58,653 bases of DNA from Muribaculaceae bacterium (GCA_017964485.1 JAGCRW010000100.1:1-58653), one strand, 5' to 3'. Counted from the first letter of the stretch, positions 15,408 to 24,763 are shown. Made by a program: numbers and translations. Notes: generated by a model not told the origin, from the sequence alone.

Positions 15408-16199
15408 TTATTTTGAAAGTTTCAAATCTTTTTCTATCTCTCTTATGGTGTTCATCGCGCCAGCGTCCTCCCTGAGGATGAACTTGGCCTTTGTAGTCAC
15501 TTGCTCGCACTTGTTGCGCCACACCTCGGCCATCTTGTTCTGGTCGCGGATGGGCTCAACACGTTTTTTCAATGCGAAATGACCAACTAACGCGCCTATC
15601 AGGCCAAAGAAGATGCCAAGCGTCAATCCAGCGTCAAAACCTTCGCCTAATGACTTCTGCATGCTTGTTATAAAGCCCAGAATGAAGAAGACCACAAACA
15701 CTATCAATCCTAGTGTCAAAGAGGGCCCTAGAATTCCTAAGAAGCTTTTTTTCTTCTTCGCGTTAGGCGCAGCCATAAACAGGAATTCCATGATGTCCTC
15801 CTTCGTGGTGGGCACAGGGAAGCTCTTGATGGCGTTCTTGATGCGCTCCTGCCGCTGCTCTTTGATAATCTCTTTGGCCGAAATATCATTAATCATGTCC
15901 GAGAGTTTCTGCACCGATTTTGTGGCTCCCACGTTCACGATTTCGGTGCCGCATTGCGGGCAGCGTGTTTGCATATAAGAGATGATGGCGCCACAGGCAG
16001 GGCATTTCCTTACCTTGGCTACAGCGCCTTGGGCGTCAATCTGCATCTGTTGCAGGCGTGAGTTTATATAGATATCTACCTCATCGGGGTCGTAGCCTTC
16101 GAGCAGCGCGCGTTTCTTGATTACAGCGCGTTCCTGGTCGCTCAATATACCGTCGGTCAGGGCGGCATCTATCAGGCTATTAAGTTCGGGGGATAACAT
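15408..16199 (-). CDS. zinc-ribbon membrane protein, first gene of the SPFH operon
   Basis: 263 residues. Residues 1-55 resemble a TerB-like helical segment (LTDGILSDQERAVIKKRA). A zinc ribbon follows with cysteines at 66, 69, 80 and 83 (CPAC and CPQC), then a charged helical region. Two membrane helices (about 153-180 and 188-210) precede a cytoplasmic helical tail. Layout and position next to an SPFH gene parallel Bacillus YdjG, although homology was not tested. It is probably an inner-membrane anchor with a cytosolic sensor-like ribbon. It is first in an operon of five, with a possible promoter at 16287-16294. Confidence 0.78.
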   Translation of the reverse strand: MLSPELNSLIDAALTDGILSDQERAVIKKRALLEGYDPDEVDIYINSRLQQMQIDAQGAVAKVRKCPACGAIISYMQTRCPQCGTEIVNVGATKSVQKLSDMINDISAKEIIKEQRQERIKNAIKSFPVPTTKEDIMEFLFMAAPNAKKKKSFLGILGPSLTLGLIVFVVFFILGFITSMQKSLGEGFDAGLTLGIFFGLIGALVGHFALKKRVEPIRDQNKMAEVWRNKCEQVTTKAKFILREDAGAMNTIREIEKDLKLSK

Positions 16200-16286
16200 A
16201 CTGATTTCTGGTTTTAAGTTATTAGTTTGTTTATGTTTTGTTGCTATTTATAATTAGATATGTGTTTAAAACACAAGTTTAATCTG

Positions 16287-16294
16287 CAAAAATA
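16287..16294 (-). promoter_or_regulatory. possible -7 box of the SPFH operon
   Basis: Reverse-strand TATTTTTG, 88 bases upstream of the first ATG (16199). The region is very AT-rich, so specificity is low. Confidence 0.35.
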
Positions 16295-16404
16295 CAAAAA
16301 AATTACTTTTAAACAATATCCTGTCTTTATTTTAATGAAAAAAACTGCCGATAATGCACTTTTTTACACAATTAGCAAAATATGTGCCAAAAGCGACAAC
16401 CTAA

Positions 16405-16437
16405 AAACTGATAACTGATAACTGAAAACTGAAAACT
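16405..16437 (+). repeat. family A repeat before metG
   Basis: AACTGATAACTGATAACTG followed by AAAACTGAAAACTT, immediately upstream of the metG -7 box. Confidence 0.6.
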
Positions 16438-16443
16438 TTTCAT

Positions 16444-16451
16444 TACCTTTG
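16444..16451 (+). promoter_or_regulatory. -7 box of metG
   Basis: TACCTTTG followed by CA, 32 bases before the metG ATG. The upstream -33 region is formed by the family A repeat and lacks a TTG. Confidence 0.55.
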
Positions 16452-16482
16452 CAGCGAATTTCAAGAAAAAAGTAATATAACT

Positions 16483-18528
16483 ATGGAAGATAAGAAGAAA
16501 TATGCACGCACTCTCGTGACAACTGCGTTGCCTTACGCCAACGGCCCTGTGCACATTGGGCACCTAGCTGGAGTTTATGTACCTGCCGATATCTACGTGC
16601 GCTACCTGCGCCTCAAGGGCGAGGACGTGATAATGATTGGCGGCAGCGACGAGCACGGCGTGCCCATTACCATCAAGGCACAGAAGGAAGGTGTTACACC
16701 ACAAGACATTGTTGACCGTTATCACAAGATAATAAAAGACTCGATGGAGGGGCTGGGTATCTCGTTTGACGTGTATGGCCGCACCACCAGCGCCACTCAC
16801 CGCAAGACCGCCAGCGAGTTCTTCAAGAAACTCTACGACAAGGGCGAGTTCATAGAGAAGACCAGTATGCAGTTCTATGATGAGGAAGCCGACCAGTGGC
16901 TTGCCGACCGTTACATCACCGGCACATGCCCTCATTGTGGCAACGAGGGCGCCTATGGCGACCAGTGTGAGGCATGCGGCACATCGCTTAACGCCACCGA
17001 CCTCATCAACCCCAAGAGTGCCATTACAGGCAACGTGCCTGTGCTCAAGGAGACTAAGCACTGGTATATGCCTCTTGACAAGTGGGAACCTCGCCTACGC
17101 CAATGGATTCTCGAGGAGCACAAAGAATGGAAGACCAACGTCTATGGCCAGTGCAAGTCATGGCTAGATGCAGGCCTGCAGCCCCGTGCCGTAACCCGCG
17201 ACCTTGACTGGGGTATCCCCGTGCCCATCGAGGGTGCCGAGGGTAAGGTGCTGTATGTGTGGTTTGATGCGCCTATTGGCTACATCAGCAACACTATAGA
17301 TTTGCTCCCCGACACTTGGGAGAAATACTGGAAAGACCCTGAATCTCGCATCATCCACTTCATCGGCAAGGACAACATCGTGTTCCACTGCCTTATCTTC
17401 CCCGCTATGCTTATGGCTGAAGGCACCTATCAGCAGCCCGACAATGTGCCGGCCAACGAGTTTCTGAATCTTGAGGATGATAAGATTTCTACTAGTCGCA
17501 ACTGGGCAGTGTGGCTGCACGAGTATCTCGAGGACTTCCCCGGCAAGCAAGACGTGCTGCGCTATGTGCTCACCGCCAATGCTCCTGAGACCAAAGACAA
17601 TAACTTCACTTGGAAGGATTTTCAGGACCGCAACAACAACGAGCTGGTGGCTATCCTCGGCAACTTTGTGAACCGCGCTATCGTGCTCACCAACAAATAC
17701 TTCAACGGCGTGATTCCTGAGGCGCATGAGCTGACTGACTATGACAAGCAGACCATCGATGAGTTTAAGGGTGTGAAAGACGAGCTTAGTAAGGCTCTCG
17801 ACACATTCCACTTCCGTGCTGCCCTCGCCGAGGCTATGAAGCTGGCGCGCATCGGCAACAAATATCTTGCCGATACCGAGCCTTGGAAACTAGCCAAGAC
17901 CGATATGGCGCGTGTGGAGACAATCATGAACATTGCTCTGCAAATCACAGCCAACCTTGCCATTGCCTTTGAGCCATTCCTGCCGTTCAGCGCCGAGAAG
18001 CTGCGCAAGATGATAAATCTTGAGAAAGCCGATTGGAACAAGCTTGGCTCTATCGATATCCTCAAGGCTGGCGACCGCGTGGAGGCTCCAGTGTTGCTCT
18101 TCGAGAAGATTGATGACGAGACCATAAAAATTCAGACCGACCGCCTCGAGCGTATCAAGCAGGAGAATATCCTCAAGAACTTCACGCCTAAGGCTGTGGC
18201 GCCAACCGTGTCGTTTGACGATTTCCAGAAGCTAGACATCCGCGTGGGCAAGGTACTTGAGTGCGAGAAGGTGAAGAAGGCCGACAAGCTGCTCAAGTTC
18301 ACAATCGACGACGGTATGAAAGGCCGCACCATAGTCTCGGGTATCGCCAAGTTCTACAACCCTGAGGACCTCGTGGGCAAGGAAGTGTGCTTTATCGCCA
18401 ACTTCGCCCCCCGCACACTCAAGGGCATTGAGTCGCAGGGTATGATTCTCAGCGCCGAGGATGCCGACGGCCGCCTTGTCGTGATAGGTCCCCACGGAGA
18501 AGTTCGCCCTGGCGTGCAAGTGGGGTAA
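16483..18528 (+). CDS. metG: methionyl-tRNA synthetase with C-terminal tRNA-binding domain
   Basis: 681 residues. The class I signature [14 protein letters not shown] is at the N-terminus and the KMSKS-equivalent is KISTS in [13 protein letters not shown] zinc-binding knuckle (CPHC and CEAC, about 146-168) lies in the connective peptide. The C-terminal ~110 residues from [13 protein letters not shown] form an EMAPII/Trbp111-like tRNA-binding domain that promotes dimerisation, as in E. coli MetRS. It charges tRNA-Met in the cytosol. It is a single-gene unit with its own terminator. Confidence 0.97.
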   Translation: MEDKKKYARTLVTTALPYANGPVHIGHLAGVYVPADIYVRYLRLKGEDVIMIGGSDEHGVPITIKAQKEGVTPQDIVDRYHKIIKDSMEGLGISFDVYGRTTSATHRKTASEFFKKLYDKGEFIEKTSMQFYDEEADQWLADRYITGTCPHCGNEGAYGDQCEACGTSLNATDLINPKSAITGNVPVLKETKHWYMPLDKWEPRLRQWILEEHKEWKTNVYGQCKSWLDAGLQPRAVTRDLDWGIPVPIEGAEGKVLYVWFDAPIGYISNTIDLLPDTWEKYWKDPESRIIHFIGKDNIVFHCLIFPAMLMAEGTYQQPDNVPANEFLNLEDDKISTSRNWAVWLHEYLEDFPGKQDVLRYVLTANAPETKDNNFTWKDFQDRNNNELVAILGNFVNRAIVLTNKYFNGVIPEAHELTDYDKQTIDEFKGVKDELSKALDTFHFRAALAEAMKLARIGNKYLADTEPWKLAKTDMARVETIMNIALQITANLAIAFEPFLPFSAEKLRKMINLEKADWNKLGSIDILKAGDRVEAPVLLFEKIDDETIKIQTDRLERIKQENILKNFTPKAVAPTVSFDDFQKLDIRVGKVLECEKVKKADKLLKFTIDDGMKGRTIVSGIAKFYNPEDLVGKEVCFIANFAPRTLKGIESQGMILSAEDADGRLVVIGPHGEVRPGVQVG

Positions 18529-18566
18529 TTAATGCATAATTGGACTGCATCTTGATGCATAAAAAA

Positions 18567-18592
18567 AATGAGACTCATCATCGAGTCTCATT
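18567..18592. terminator. bidirectional terminator between metG and the outer-membrane protein gene
   Basis: AATGAGACTC and GAGTCTCATT form a perfect 10-bp stem with a 6-base loop. It is flanked by a run of A on the left and TTGTTT on the right, so it can serve both converging genes. Confidence 0.8.
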
Positions 18593-18614
18593 GTTTGTTT
18601 ACTTTTATTTCTGT

Positions 18615-19514
18615 TTAGAAGCCCCAGCCGCGGAGGATGATGCCTAGTGTCCAGCGGTTTTTGATTTCAGGACCGAAGCCATCTTTGAATACCGACTGTG
18701 GTGCGTAACGGAAGTAGGCGCCAATGCCTCTCCAGCTTATCATGCCTATGTAGTCGAAAGAGACTTTGCGCTGGTAAAGGCCGTGGGTGGAAACGTTGTA
18801 GTCGCTATTTCCTTCGCTGTAACCATTGCCGAAAGAGGCATAGTAGTTCCAGTTGAGAATTGGTCCTGCTCCAATGCTCCAATGCTTGCCCAACGACTGG
18901 TTGATTAAGAGCGGGAACTGCATTGAGCACACGCCGAGACGGGCATGATACTTGTCGATTTGGTCGGAAGTGGCTTGCAGCCCTACAATCCCCTCGTTGT
19001 TGCGAGTCCAGAACCAGGGTTTGTTGAGGCTATAGTTTGCCCAGTTGAGACCCATACCGATTGAAATCCTTGTGTGGTTGAAATTGAATCCCAGTCCAAT
19101 GAGGTTCAAGATACCAATTTCGGAGTGTGATCTTTTGATAATGTCACGGTTACCAGCCTCCACGCTGTTGCCGCCCCATCCAAAATATAAGTCACTCAAG
19201 AACAAGTCAAAACTTCGTTTAGAGCGAGTGGTGTCGCACTTTGAGAACGGATGCTCAAAACGCAGTTTGTGGTTCTCGGTCTGCTCGGTGACAAAGCCTT
19301 TGTTGCTGGGCTTAGCGCGATACTCATACTTGTAGTCCTTGTCTTTGTAAGCGCCATCAATGTTTACGACCACTTCTTGGCCGTCTTCGGTAATCACTAC
19401 TCGGTCAGGTTTGTTCACTACTTTCACCGTGTCGATTGTGCTGGTCTCTTGCGCCAGCATCAGCAATGGCAACAGAAATATTGCCAGTAAAATAATTAAA
19501 TGTTTGATTGACAT
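18615..19514 (-). CDS. outer-membrane beta-barrel (porin-family) protein
   Basis: 299 residues from the ATG at 19514, chosen because MSIKHLIILLAIFLLPLLML begins a clean signal peptide; a longer in-frame start adds a non-signal leader. The mature part has a short N-terminal region, then alternating amphipathic strands rich in aromatic residues (GLGFNFNHTRISIGMGLNW, WSIGAGPILNWNYYASFG) and ends in an aromatic residue (GWGF), as outer-membrane barrels do. No transport substrate can be inferred. It is followed at 19540 by the XRE regulator on the same strand, with 25 bases between the regulator stop and this start. Confidence 0.75.
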   Translation of the reverse strand: MSIKHLIILLAIFLLPLLMLAQETSTIDTVKVVNKPDRVVITEDGQEVVVNIDGAYKDKDYKYEYRAKPSNKGFVTEQTENHKLRFEHPFSKCDTTRSKRSFDLFLSDLYFGWGGNSVEAGNRDIIKRSHSEIGILNLIGLGFNFNHTRISIGMGLNWANYSLNKPWFWTRNNEGIVGLQATSDQIDKYHARLGVCSMQFPLLINQSLGKHWSIGAGPILNWNYYASFGNGYSEGNSDYNVSTHGLYQRKVSFDYIGMISWRGIGAYFRYAPQSVFKDGFGPEIKNRWTLGIILRGWGF

Positions 19515-19539
19515 AATATTAGAGAATTGTTGTGTGTAT

Positions 19540-19752
19540 TTATTGTTCATTGTCATCGCGATATTCAAGGATATCGCCAGGTGTGCAGTCGAGGGCGCGG
19601 CAGATGGCGTCGAGCGTGCTCAGGCGCACCGCCTTTGCCTTGCCGTTTTTCAGGATGGAGAGGTTGGCGAGGGTGATGCCCACCTTCTCGCTAAGCTCGT
19701 TAAGCGACATTTTGCGCTTAGCCATCATCACGTCGAGATTTACTACTATCAT
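19540..19752 (-). CDS. XRE-family transcriptional regulator (YozG-like)
   Basis: 70 residues forming a single Cro/C1-type helix-turn-helix: MIVVNLDVMMAKRKMSLNEL, then KVGITLANLSILKNGKAKAV as the turn and recognition helix, and the closing LDAICRALDCTPGDILEY. This minimal HTH type is regularly encoded right beside a DUF2975 membrane protein, as here (13 bases downstream of it). The pair is thought to form a membrane-linked regulator, but the signal is unknown. Confidence 0.9.
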   Translation of the reverse strand: MIVVNLDVMMAKRKMSLNELSEKVGITLANLSILKNGKAKAVRLSTLDAICRALDCTPGDILEYRDDNEQ

Positions 19753-19765
19753 AAAGCTGCATTTT

Positions 19766-20248
19766 TTAGATAGTTAATCTTTGCTCCTCGGCAGCGTCAT
19801 AGGCAATCTTGTACAGGAATGCCACAATGAGCGCTATAAGCGGGTAGAGGAAAACATTGTCGGTAATGACTAGCGCCAGCTTGTCGGTCTTCTCACAGGC
19901 GATACTCATGTTATCGCTCAAGAAGGAGTATATTGGCAACACTATTACCATTACCCACAATAACACTACATTGGCATGGCTGAAAATGGTGCCTCCCTTG
20001 AGATACTTTAAGATATTAATCAAGAAGGCGGTGAAAAGCCCTACCATAGTGAGCAGTGCGAGGCGATGGAGGATGAAGAATGTCAACTTGACTCCGATGC
20101 GTGGCGAGTCCCAGTTGATTACTCCATCGCCACTGCCTTTGGTAAGTACAAAATAAGATTGAATTCCATAGAATATCAACCACAATGGAATGAGTGCAAG
20201 CATCACATAGCACACAATTTTCAAGAATTTGACTGATTTTTTGCTCAT
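19766..20248 (-). CDS. DUF2975 membrane protein
   Basis: 160 residues with four predicted membrane helices, at about 9-32, 49-70, 88-105 and 130-148. The pattern fits DUF2975, including the ILKYLKGGTIFSHAN segment between helices 2 and 3. It lies directly upstream of a YozG-like regulator, the classic arrangement for this family. It may sense membrane state and control the regulator; not shown by sequence. Confidence 0.85.
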   Translation of the reverse strand: MSKKSVKFLKIVCYVMLALIPLWLIFYGIQSYFVLTKGSGDGVINWDSPRIGVKLTFFILHRLALLTMVGLFTAFLINILKYLKGGTIFSHANVVLLWVMVIVLPIYSFLSDNMSIACEKTDKLALVITDNVFLYPLIALIVAFLYKIAYDAAEEQRLTI

Positions 20249-20279
20249 AATATAATTGTTTAAAGATTGATTTCGCTGG

Positions 20280-20309
20280 CAAAGATATAATGTGTTTATC
20301 GTAAAACAA
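20280..20309 (-). promoter_or_regulatory. promoter of the DUF2975-XRE operon
   Basis: Reverse strand: -33 TTG at 20309-20307 and -7 TATCTTTG at 20287-20280, 19 bases apart, 31 bases before the ATG. Confidence 0.6.
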
Positions 20310-20415
20310 TAAATTTCTCTCGTTTTTTAATAATTTTTAATCATTTTGCAGAAAATAGTGAAGAAAAATGGTGGTTCGTTTTTCTTCACTTTTGGGAAGG
20401 GAATGGGTAAAAAAT

Positions 20416-20452
20416 AATCGATACCCGAGGCGGTTTGCCGCAGGTATCGATT
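20416..20452 (-). terminator. Rho-independent terminator of glnA
   Basis: AATCGATACC and GGTATCGATT enclose a second GCGG/CCGC stem. On the reverse strand it is followed by ATTATTTTTT. It starts 28 bases past the glnA stop. Confidence 0.8.
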
Positions 20453-20479
20453 GATGTTGTTGTGCTGCCGCTGTGGAGA

Positions 20480-21985
20480 TTATCCGCAGTGGAAATAGGT
20501 GTCAACCAATTTCTTGATGGCTTTGTGATTGCTGCTGATGTCGGCGCGCAAGGTGCTGTCGTTATATGCGCGCAGCTGGTCGATGATGCCGTCGATCATA
20601 GCGGGGCTGAACACTTCGTGCTGCTCATAAACGGCACGTTGCTTCTCGAGGCAGTCGGCGCTAGCCACGCAGCTATCGGGAAGTTGAGCGAGGCTGTTGA
20701 GGCGGTCCTCGTTCTCCTTGTCATGGATGTTGACATTGACATACGTCTTCTCGGCAACTTCAAGGGCATTAGGCATCTCAAAGCCGTGGCGGCAGGCTAC
20801 GCACAAACCAGCGAGCAGCTGATAAAGATCTGCACTGCCGTCGGGCGAACGCATCTCCACGGTCTGCTTGATACTGGTGTCGCGTTTGCTGTCGGTCTCC
20901 TGTGGGTTGGTCTGGTGGCACATGTCAGCATTGGCGTTCCAGCCCAGAGGCACGCGCACGAGAACTGAGCGGTTGCGGTCACCCCAGCACACATTGGTGG
21001 GAGCTTCCTGATGGGGAACCAGGCGGAAGTAAGAAGTTGGGTTCTTGTTGCCAAAGGCGGTGATACTTGGAGCCAGGTCCATCATGCCGGCGATAGCTTT
21101 GCGAGCCACCTCGCTGAGCGCGCCATTCTCGAGCATTTGGTTCTTTCCATCCTTCATCAGACGCATGTGAACATGCAGACCCGAGCCAGCCTTGCCCACA
21201 GTGATCTTAGGAGCGAAGGTGACGTTCAAGCCGAGCTGATAAGCCAAGTTGCGAATTACCCACTTGGCGAGCATCAGTTGGTCAGCAGCCTCTTCGGCGG
21301 GAACGGGCAAGAACTCAATCTCGTTCTGCTCATAGAGCAAGCCGTCCTGAGTGAAGTTGCCCACCTCGCTGTGGCCGTATTTGATTTGGCCGCCGGTCTG
21401 TGCAATATACTTCATGCACAGCTGGCGGAAGTCATTGTTCTTAGCATAAGGAGCGCTCTCGTGATATCCGCGCTGGTCGATGGCGGGGAAGTCCTCAATG
21501 TCCTCCTCAATTACATAATACTCAAGCTCACCCATAGCGTGGAACTCAAGACCAGTGACCTCGGTAAACGAGCGGCAGGCCTTAGCGAGGGTTTGCTCAG
21601 GAGAACTGGCGAGAGGATTGCCATCCTTGTCAAAGTAAGAGCAGAGCATGCAGAGAGTGGGAATCTCGGCAAAGGGATCAACAAAAGCGGTGGAGTAGCG
21701 TGGTAGCACATAAAGGTCGCTGCTGCCTGCCTGGATGAAAGAGAACAGGCTTGAACCGTCAACACGTTCGCCACAGGTGAGGATAGTGTCAAGGTAATCG
21801 AGATCGGTGATTACGAAGTTCAAGGTTTTGAGCTTGCCGTCGCCACCGGGGTACATGAAGTTGACCATCTCAATGTCGTTCTCAATGACAAAGCGCATGA
21901 TGTCGGCCTTGGTAAACTCTTCTTTAGGCTTTTGCAGAAATGCAATCAATTCATTGGCGTTGAATGCCAAAGCGTCGTTGTTCAT
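20480..21985 (-). CDS. glnA: glutamine synthetase (type I fold)
   Basis: 501 residues. The N-terminal beta-grasp contains VNFMYPGGDGKLKTLNFV. Catalytic-domain motifs are MGELEYYVI (metal-binding Glu), GKAGSGLHVHM (the NGSGMHxH loop) and NKNPTSYFRLVPHQEAPTN (the NSYKRLVPGYEAP loop). It condenses ammonia and glutamate to glutamine. It is a little longer than the common ~470-residue enzyme, and several motifs are divergent, for example GKAGSG in place of NGSG, so it is a Bacteroidetes branch of GSI or a close ligase relative. The single gene has a near-consensus promoter and a strong terminator. Confidence 0.85.
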   Translation of the reverse strand: MNNDALAFNANELIAFLQKPKEEFTKADIMRFVIENDIEMVNFMYPGGDGKLKTLNFVITDLDYLDTILTCGERVDGSSLFSFIQAGSSDLYVLPRYSTAFVDPFAEIPTLCMLCSYFDKDGNPLASSPEQTLAKACRSFTEVTGLEFHAMGELEYYVIEEDIEDFPAIDQRGYHESAPYAKNNDFRQLCMKYIAQTGGQIKYGHSEVGNFTQDGLLYEQNEIEFLPVPAEEAADQLMLAKWVIRNLAYQLGLNVTFAPKITVGKAGSGLHVHMRLMKDGKNQMLENGALSEVARKAIAGMMDLAPSITAFGNKNPTSYFRLVPHQEAPTNVCWGDRNRSVLVRVPLGWNANADMCHQTNPQETDSKRDTSIKQTVEMRSPDGSADLYQLLAGLCVACRHGFEMPNALEVAEKTYVNVNIHDKENEDRLNSLAQLPDSCVASADCLEKQRAVYEQHEVFSPAMIDGIIDQLRAYNDSTLRADISSNHKAIKKLVDTYFHCG

Positions 21986-22039
21986 AATTTAGTTTTTTGT
22001 TTTATAAGTTGTTAATAGCTATTGTGTCGAAAATTTTGA

Positions 22040-22072
22040 CAAAGATACAACGATTTTTTTGAATCCCCCAAA
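22040..22072 (-). promoter_or_regulatory. near-consensus promoter of glnA
   Basis: Reverse strand: -33 TTTG at 22072-22069, 21-base spacer, -7 TATCTTTG at 22047-22040, 54 bases before the glnA ATG. Confidence 0.7.
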
Positions 22073-22137
22073 TAATAAGGGGAACAAAACAATTATTGAT
22101 GAATTTTTGTTTTGATTAATGCCGTCTTGACCTTATC

Positions 22138-23376
22138 TTATTGTATCAATTTCAGCAGCATTATGAGGACTTGGTTGGTGGCGCGTGTGATGATTTGGGA
22201 ACGGCCACCAGGGAGGTGATGGCACTGACTAACCACAATATCGCCCACTTTAGCCGCCATCCACACTGTGCCTACTGGTTTCTCGGGGGTGCCGCCACCA
22301 GGGCCTGCCACTCCGCTAGTTGCCACTGCGCAGTGGGTGCGGCACAGTTGGCTCACGCCATATGCCATTTGCTCCACGACAGGCTGGCTTACCGCTCCGC
22401 AGGTGTCGAGGGTTGTCTTATCCACACCCAGAACGCGTTCTTTCACGTCGTTGCTGTAGCTCACCACGCTTCCCATGAAGTAGTCGCTGCTGCCGGCAAT
22501 CTCGGTGATAACGTGCGCCACGTTGCCGCCCGTGCAACTCTCAGCAGTGGAGAGGGTGAGTCCTAGTTCACGAAGGCGTTCGCCAACAATCATTGCTAAA
22601 GGTTTGTCGCTATCGGATATAATACTCTTACCCAATATTTTATGCAATTTCTTAGACTGCTGCTCCATGTCAGAGGCGATGACTTTCTGGTCTTGGTGAG
22701 CGCCCGTGAGTCGCAGTCTGATGACGCCTTGATTTGGTAGGTAAGCGAGGTGGATGTAGCTGGGGAGCTGCTGCTCAAAGTTTTCGAGCTTCTCGGCGAG
22801 CGCACTCTCGGCATAGTCAATGACAACAAAAGTGCGGTATTCGATGTCGAGGTCGCTGTGGAAATGTTTGATAAGTTGTGGAATGACAGCGCGCTCCATC
22901 ATCGTTTGAGTCTCGTGCGGCACGCCAGGCATCGACACCAGCACTTTGCCGTTGCGCTCAAACCACATGATTGGCGCCGTGCCAGCCTCATTCTGTATCA
23001 CACGGCACGAAGAGGGCACCATGGCCTGACCTGCAGTGAGGCGGTTCATAGGGATGCCTCGGCGCTCAAACTGCGCTTCAACATTGCGTTTCACATCCTC
23101 GTTGAGCACCATCTCTCCGCCGAAGTATCGGCACAGGGTGGCTTTGGTGATGTCGTCTTTGGTGGGACCGAGTCCGCCGGTCATAAGAACTACGTCGGTG
23201 ACGGCAAACGCCTCATCTATGGCGCGGAAAATCTCATCGGCATCATCGGCGATTACTTTTACACTCTTAGCTTCCCATCCTAGTGGGGAGAGGTGGCGGG
23301 CAATCCAGCCCGAATTGGTGTCGGTTACTTGGCCTATAAGAAGTTCGTCGCCGATGACTATGGTTGAATAGTTCAT
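22138..23376 (-). CDS. cinA: CinA family nicotinamide-nucleotide amidase
   Basis: 412 residues, full length. The N-terminal MoaB-like (COG1058) domain has IGDELLIGQVTDTNSGWIA, MTGGLGPTKDDITK and VSMPGVPHET. The C-terminal deamidase domain (about 255-410) has STAESCTGGNVAHVITE with the catalytic Ser, and ATSGVAGPGGGTPEKPVGTV. The protein recycles pyridine nucleotides by deamidating NMN to NaMN, and the N-terminal half hydrolyses ADP-ribose in some members. Confidence 0.94.
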   Translation of the reverse strand: MNYSTIVIGDELLIGQVTDTNSGWIARHLSPLGWEAKSVKVIADDADEIFRAIDEAFAVTDVVLMTGGLGPTKDDITKATLCRYFGGEMVLNEDVKRNVEAQFERRGIPMNRLTAGQAMVPSSCRVIQNEAGTAPIMWFERNGKVLVSMPGVPHETQTMMERAVIPQLIKHFHSDLDIEYRTFVVIDYAESALAEKLENFEQQLPSYIHLAYLPNQGVIRLRLTGAHQDQKVIASDMEQQSKKLHKILGKSIISDSDKPLAMIVGERLRELGLTLSTAESCTGGNVAHVITEIAGSSDYFMGSVVSYSNDVKERVLGVDKTTLDTCGAVSQPVVEQMAYGVSQLCRTHCAVATSGVAGPGGGTPEKPVGTVWMAAKVGDIVVSQCHHLPGGRSQIITRATNQVLIMLLKLIQ

Positions 23377-23390
23377 ATTAAGAGGTAATT

Positions 23391-23433
23391 TTTAAGTGTC
23401 AAGTGTTAAGTAGGGACGAGACCTGTCTCATCC
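23391..23433. repeat. intergenic repeat family B
   Basis: TTTAAGTGTCAAGTGTTAAG followed by GTAGGGACGAGACCTGTCTC and ATCC. The GGGACGAGAC/GTCTCATCC half is an imperfect palindrome. Related copies are at 24701, 35256 and 42362. Confidence 0.65.
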
Positions 23434-23445
23434 GCAAAATCAGTT

Positions 23446-24696
23446 TCACGATTCTCGTTCTTTGTGTGAAGCATATATTGCTTCGATTCGTTGGGCAAGA
23501 GGTGGGTGGCTATAGTCCATCCACACTACTGCGGGATGTGGAGTGAGATTGGAGAGGGTGTTGGCGCTGAGTTTTTTCAGGCCAGAGATCAGATGCTCGC
23601 CGTGACCATATTTTGCGGCAAAGGCATCGGCGGCATACTCGCAGCGCCTTGACACGTTGTTGATAATTGGCTCAATAACTAGGTCGATGGGCGAGAACAG
23701 CAGCGAGAAGGCTATTAGAGTCAGGGCAAACGAGTTGTCGCGTGTGCCACCGAGGGCGTGCGAGAGTTCGGGGTTATCGGCAAGCAGCGAGAACACGAAA
23801 AGGTTCACTGCCACCATCACGATACTCATTATCATGGTTTTGATGGTGTCGCGGTGCTTGTTGTGGCCCAGTTCGTGTGCCAACACCGCCACAATCTCCT
23901 CGGTGGTGAGTTGCTCGATGAGGGTGTCATATAGCACTACACGCTTTTTCGTACCAAATCCTGTGAAATAGGCATTGGCTTTAGTGCTGTGTTTGGAGCC
24001 GTTTATAACATAAATGTTCTTGATGGAGAATCCCATCTCTTGGGCGGCATTCTCGATGGCGGTGCGCAGCTCGCCTTCCTCAAGTGGCTTCTGTTTGTTA
24101 AACAGAGGCACAATCAAGTTGCTGTAAAACAGTGAGAAGAATATGATAAACGCGGCGCACACCAGTGTTGCCCATATCCAGAACGACTTTCCAAGATAAC
24201 TGTAAAGAATGAAGATGATGCTGAGCAATATTCCACCGAGCACCAAAGTGAGCAGGAAACTCTTGAGAGCATCGAGCCAGAAGGTCTTGTGGGTGGTCTT
24301 GTTGAAGCCGAACTTCTCTTCAATGACGAAGGTGTCGTAGTAGCTGAAAGGTATGCTGACGATTGTCGATACCACCATAAAGATGCCAAAGAAGATAAGC
24401 AGCTGCAGCAACTGACTGTGACTCCATTGTGTTGTGAGGGTATCGAGCCATCCTAACACTCCAGAGATAACCAGAGCAAGGGTAATTATAAGAGAAACAC
24501 AGCGCTCTATCCATCCCACACGTTTGTTGGCACGCATGTAGGCTTGTTGCTTTTGGTATTTTTCTTCATCATATATGCCTTCGAGCACTTTAGGAATAGG
24601 ATGCGTCATCCACTTGCCGTTGAGCCACGACAACACGCTGCTCACGGCAAATTCCAACAGCATGAAGGCGATGATAAGTATGAGTAATGGATGCAT
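23446..24696 (-). CDS. M48 Ste24-type CAAX-protease-like membrane metallopeptidase
   Basis: 416 residues with seven or so hydrophobic segments. The zinc motif is VLAHELGHNKHRD near residue 270, with the third ligand Glu in CEYAADAFA further on. The N-terminal region FSYYDTFVIEEKFGFNKTT is typical of the Ste24/CAAX prenyl protease 1 branch, as opposed to HtpX. Bacterial members are inner-membrane proteases whose substrates are poorly known; prenylated proteins are not expected here. It lies between two family B repeats. Confidence 0.9.
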   Translation of the reverse strand: MHPLLILIIAFMLLEFAVSSVLSWLNGKWMTHPIPKVLEGIYDEEKYQKQQAYMRANKRVGWIERCVSLIITLALVISGVLGWLDTLTTQWSHSQLLQLLIFFGIFMVVSTIVSIPFSYYDTFVIEEKFGFNKTTHKTFWLDALKSFLLTLVLGGILLSIIFILYSYLGKSFWIWATLVCAAFIIFFSLFYSNLIVPLFNKQKPLEEGELRTAIENAAQEMGFSIKNIYVINGSKHSTKANAYFTGFGTKKRVVLYDTLIEQLTTEEIVAVLAHELGHNKHRDTIKTMIMSIVMVAVNLFVFSLLADNPELSHALGGTRDNSFALTLIAFSLLFSPIDLVIEPIINNVSRRCEYAADAFAAKYGHGEHLISGLKKLSANTLSNLTPHPAVVWMDYSHPPLAQRIEAIYASHKERES

Positions 24697-24700
24697 TAAT

Positions 24701-24751
24701 TAAGTGTAAAGTGTTAAGTTTTAAGTGATAAGTAGGGACGAGCTCGTCCGA
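24701..24751. repeat. intergenic repeat family B
   Basis: TAAGTGTAAAGTGTTAAG, then TTTTAAGTGATAAG and GTAGGGACGAGCTCGTCC. The palindrome here is GGGACGAGCTCGTCC, perfect, with a changed centre relative to the other copies. Confidence 0.65.
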
Positions 24752-24763
24752 ATTATACATTAA

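Noticed and set aside
13984-16437. Repeats as a CRISPR array
   Set aside because: Units are short, degenerate and without regular spacers; no cas gene is present in the window.
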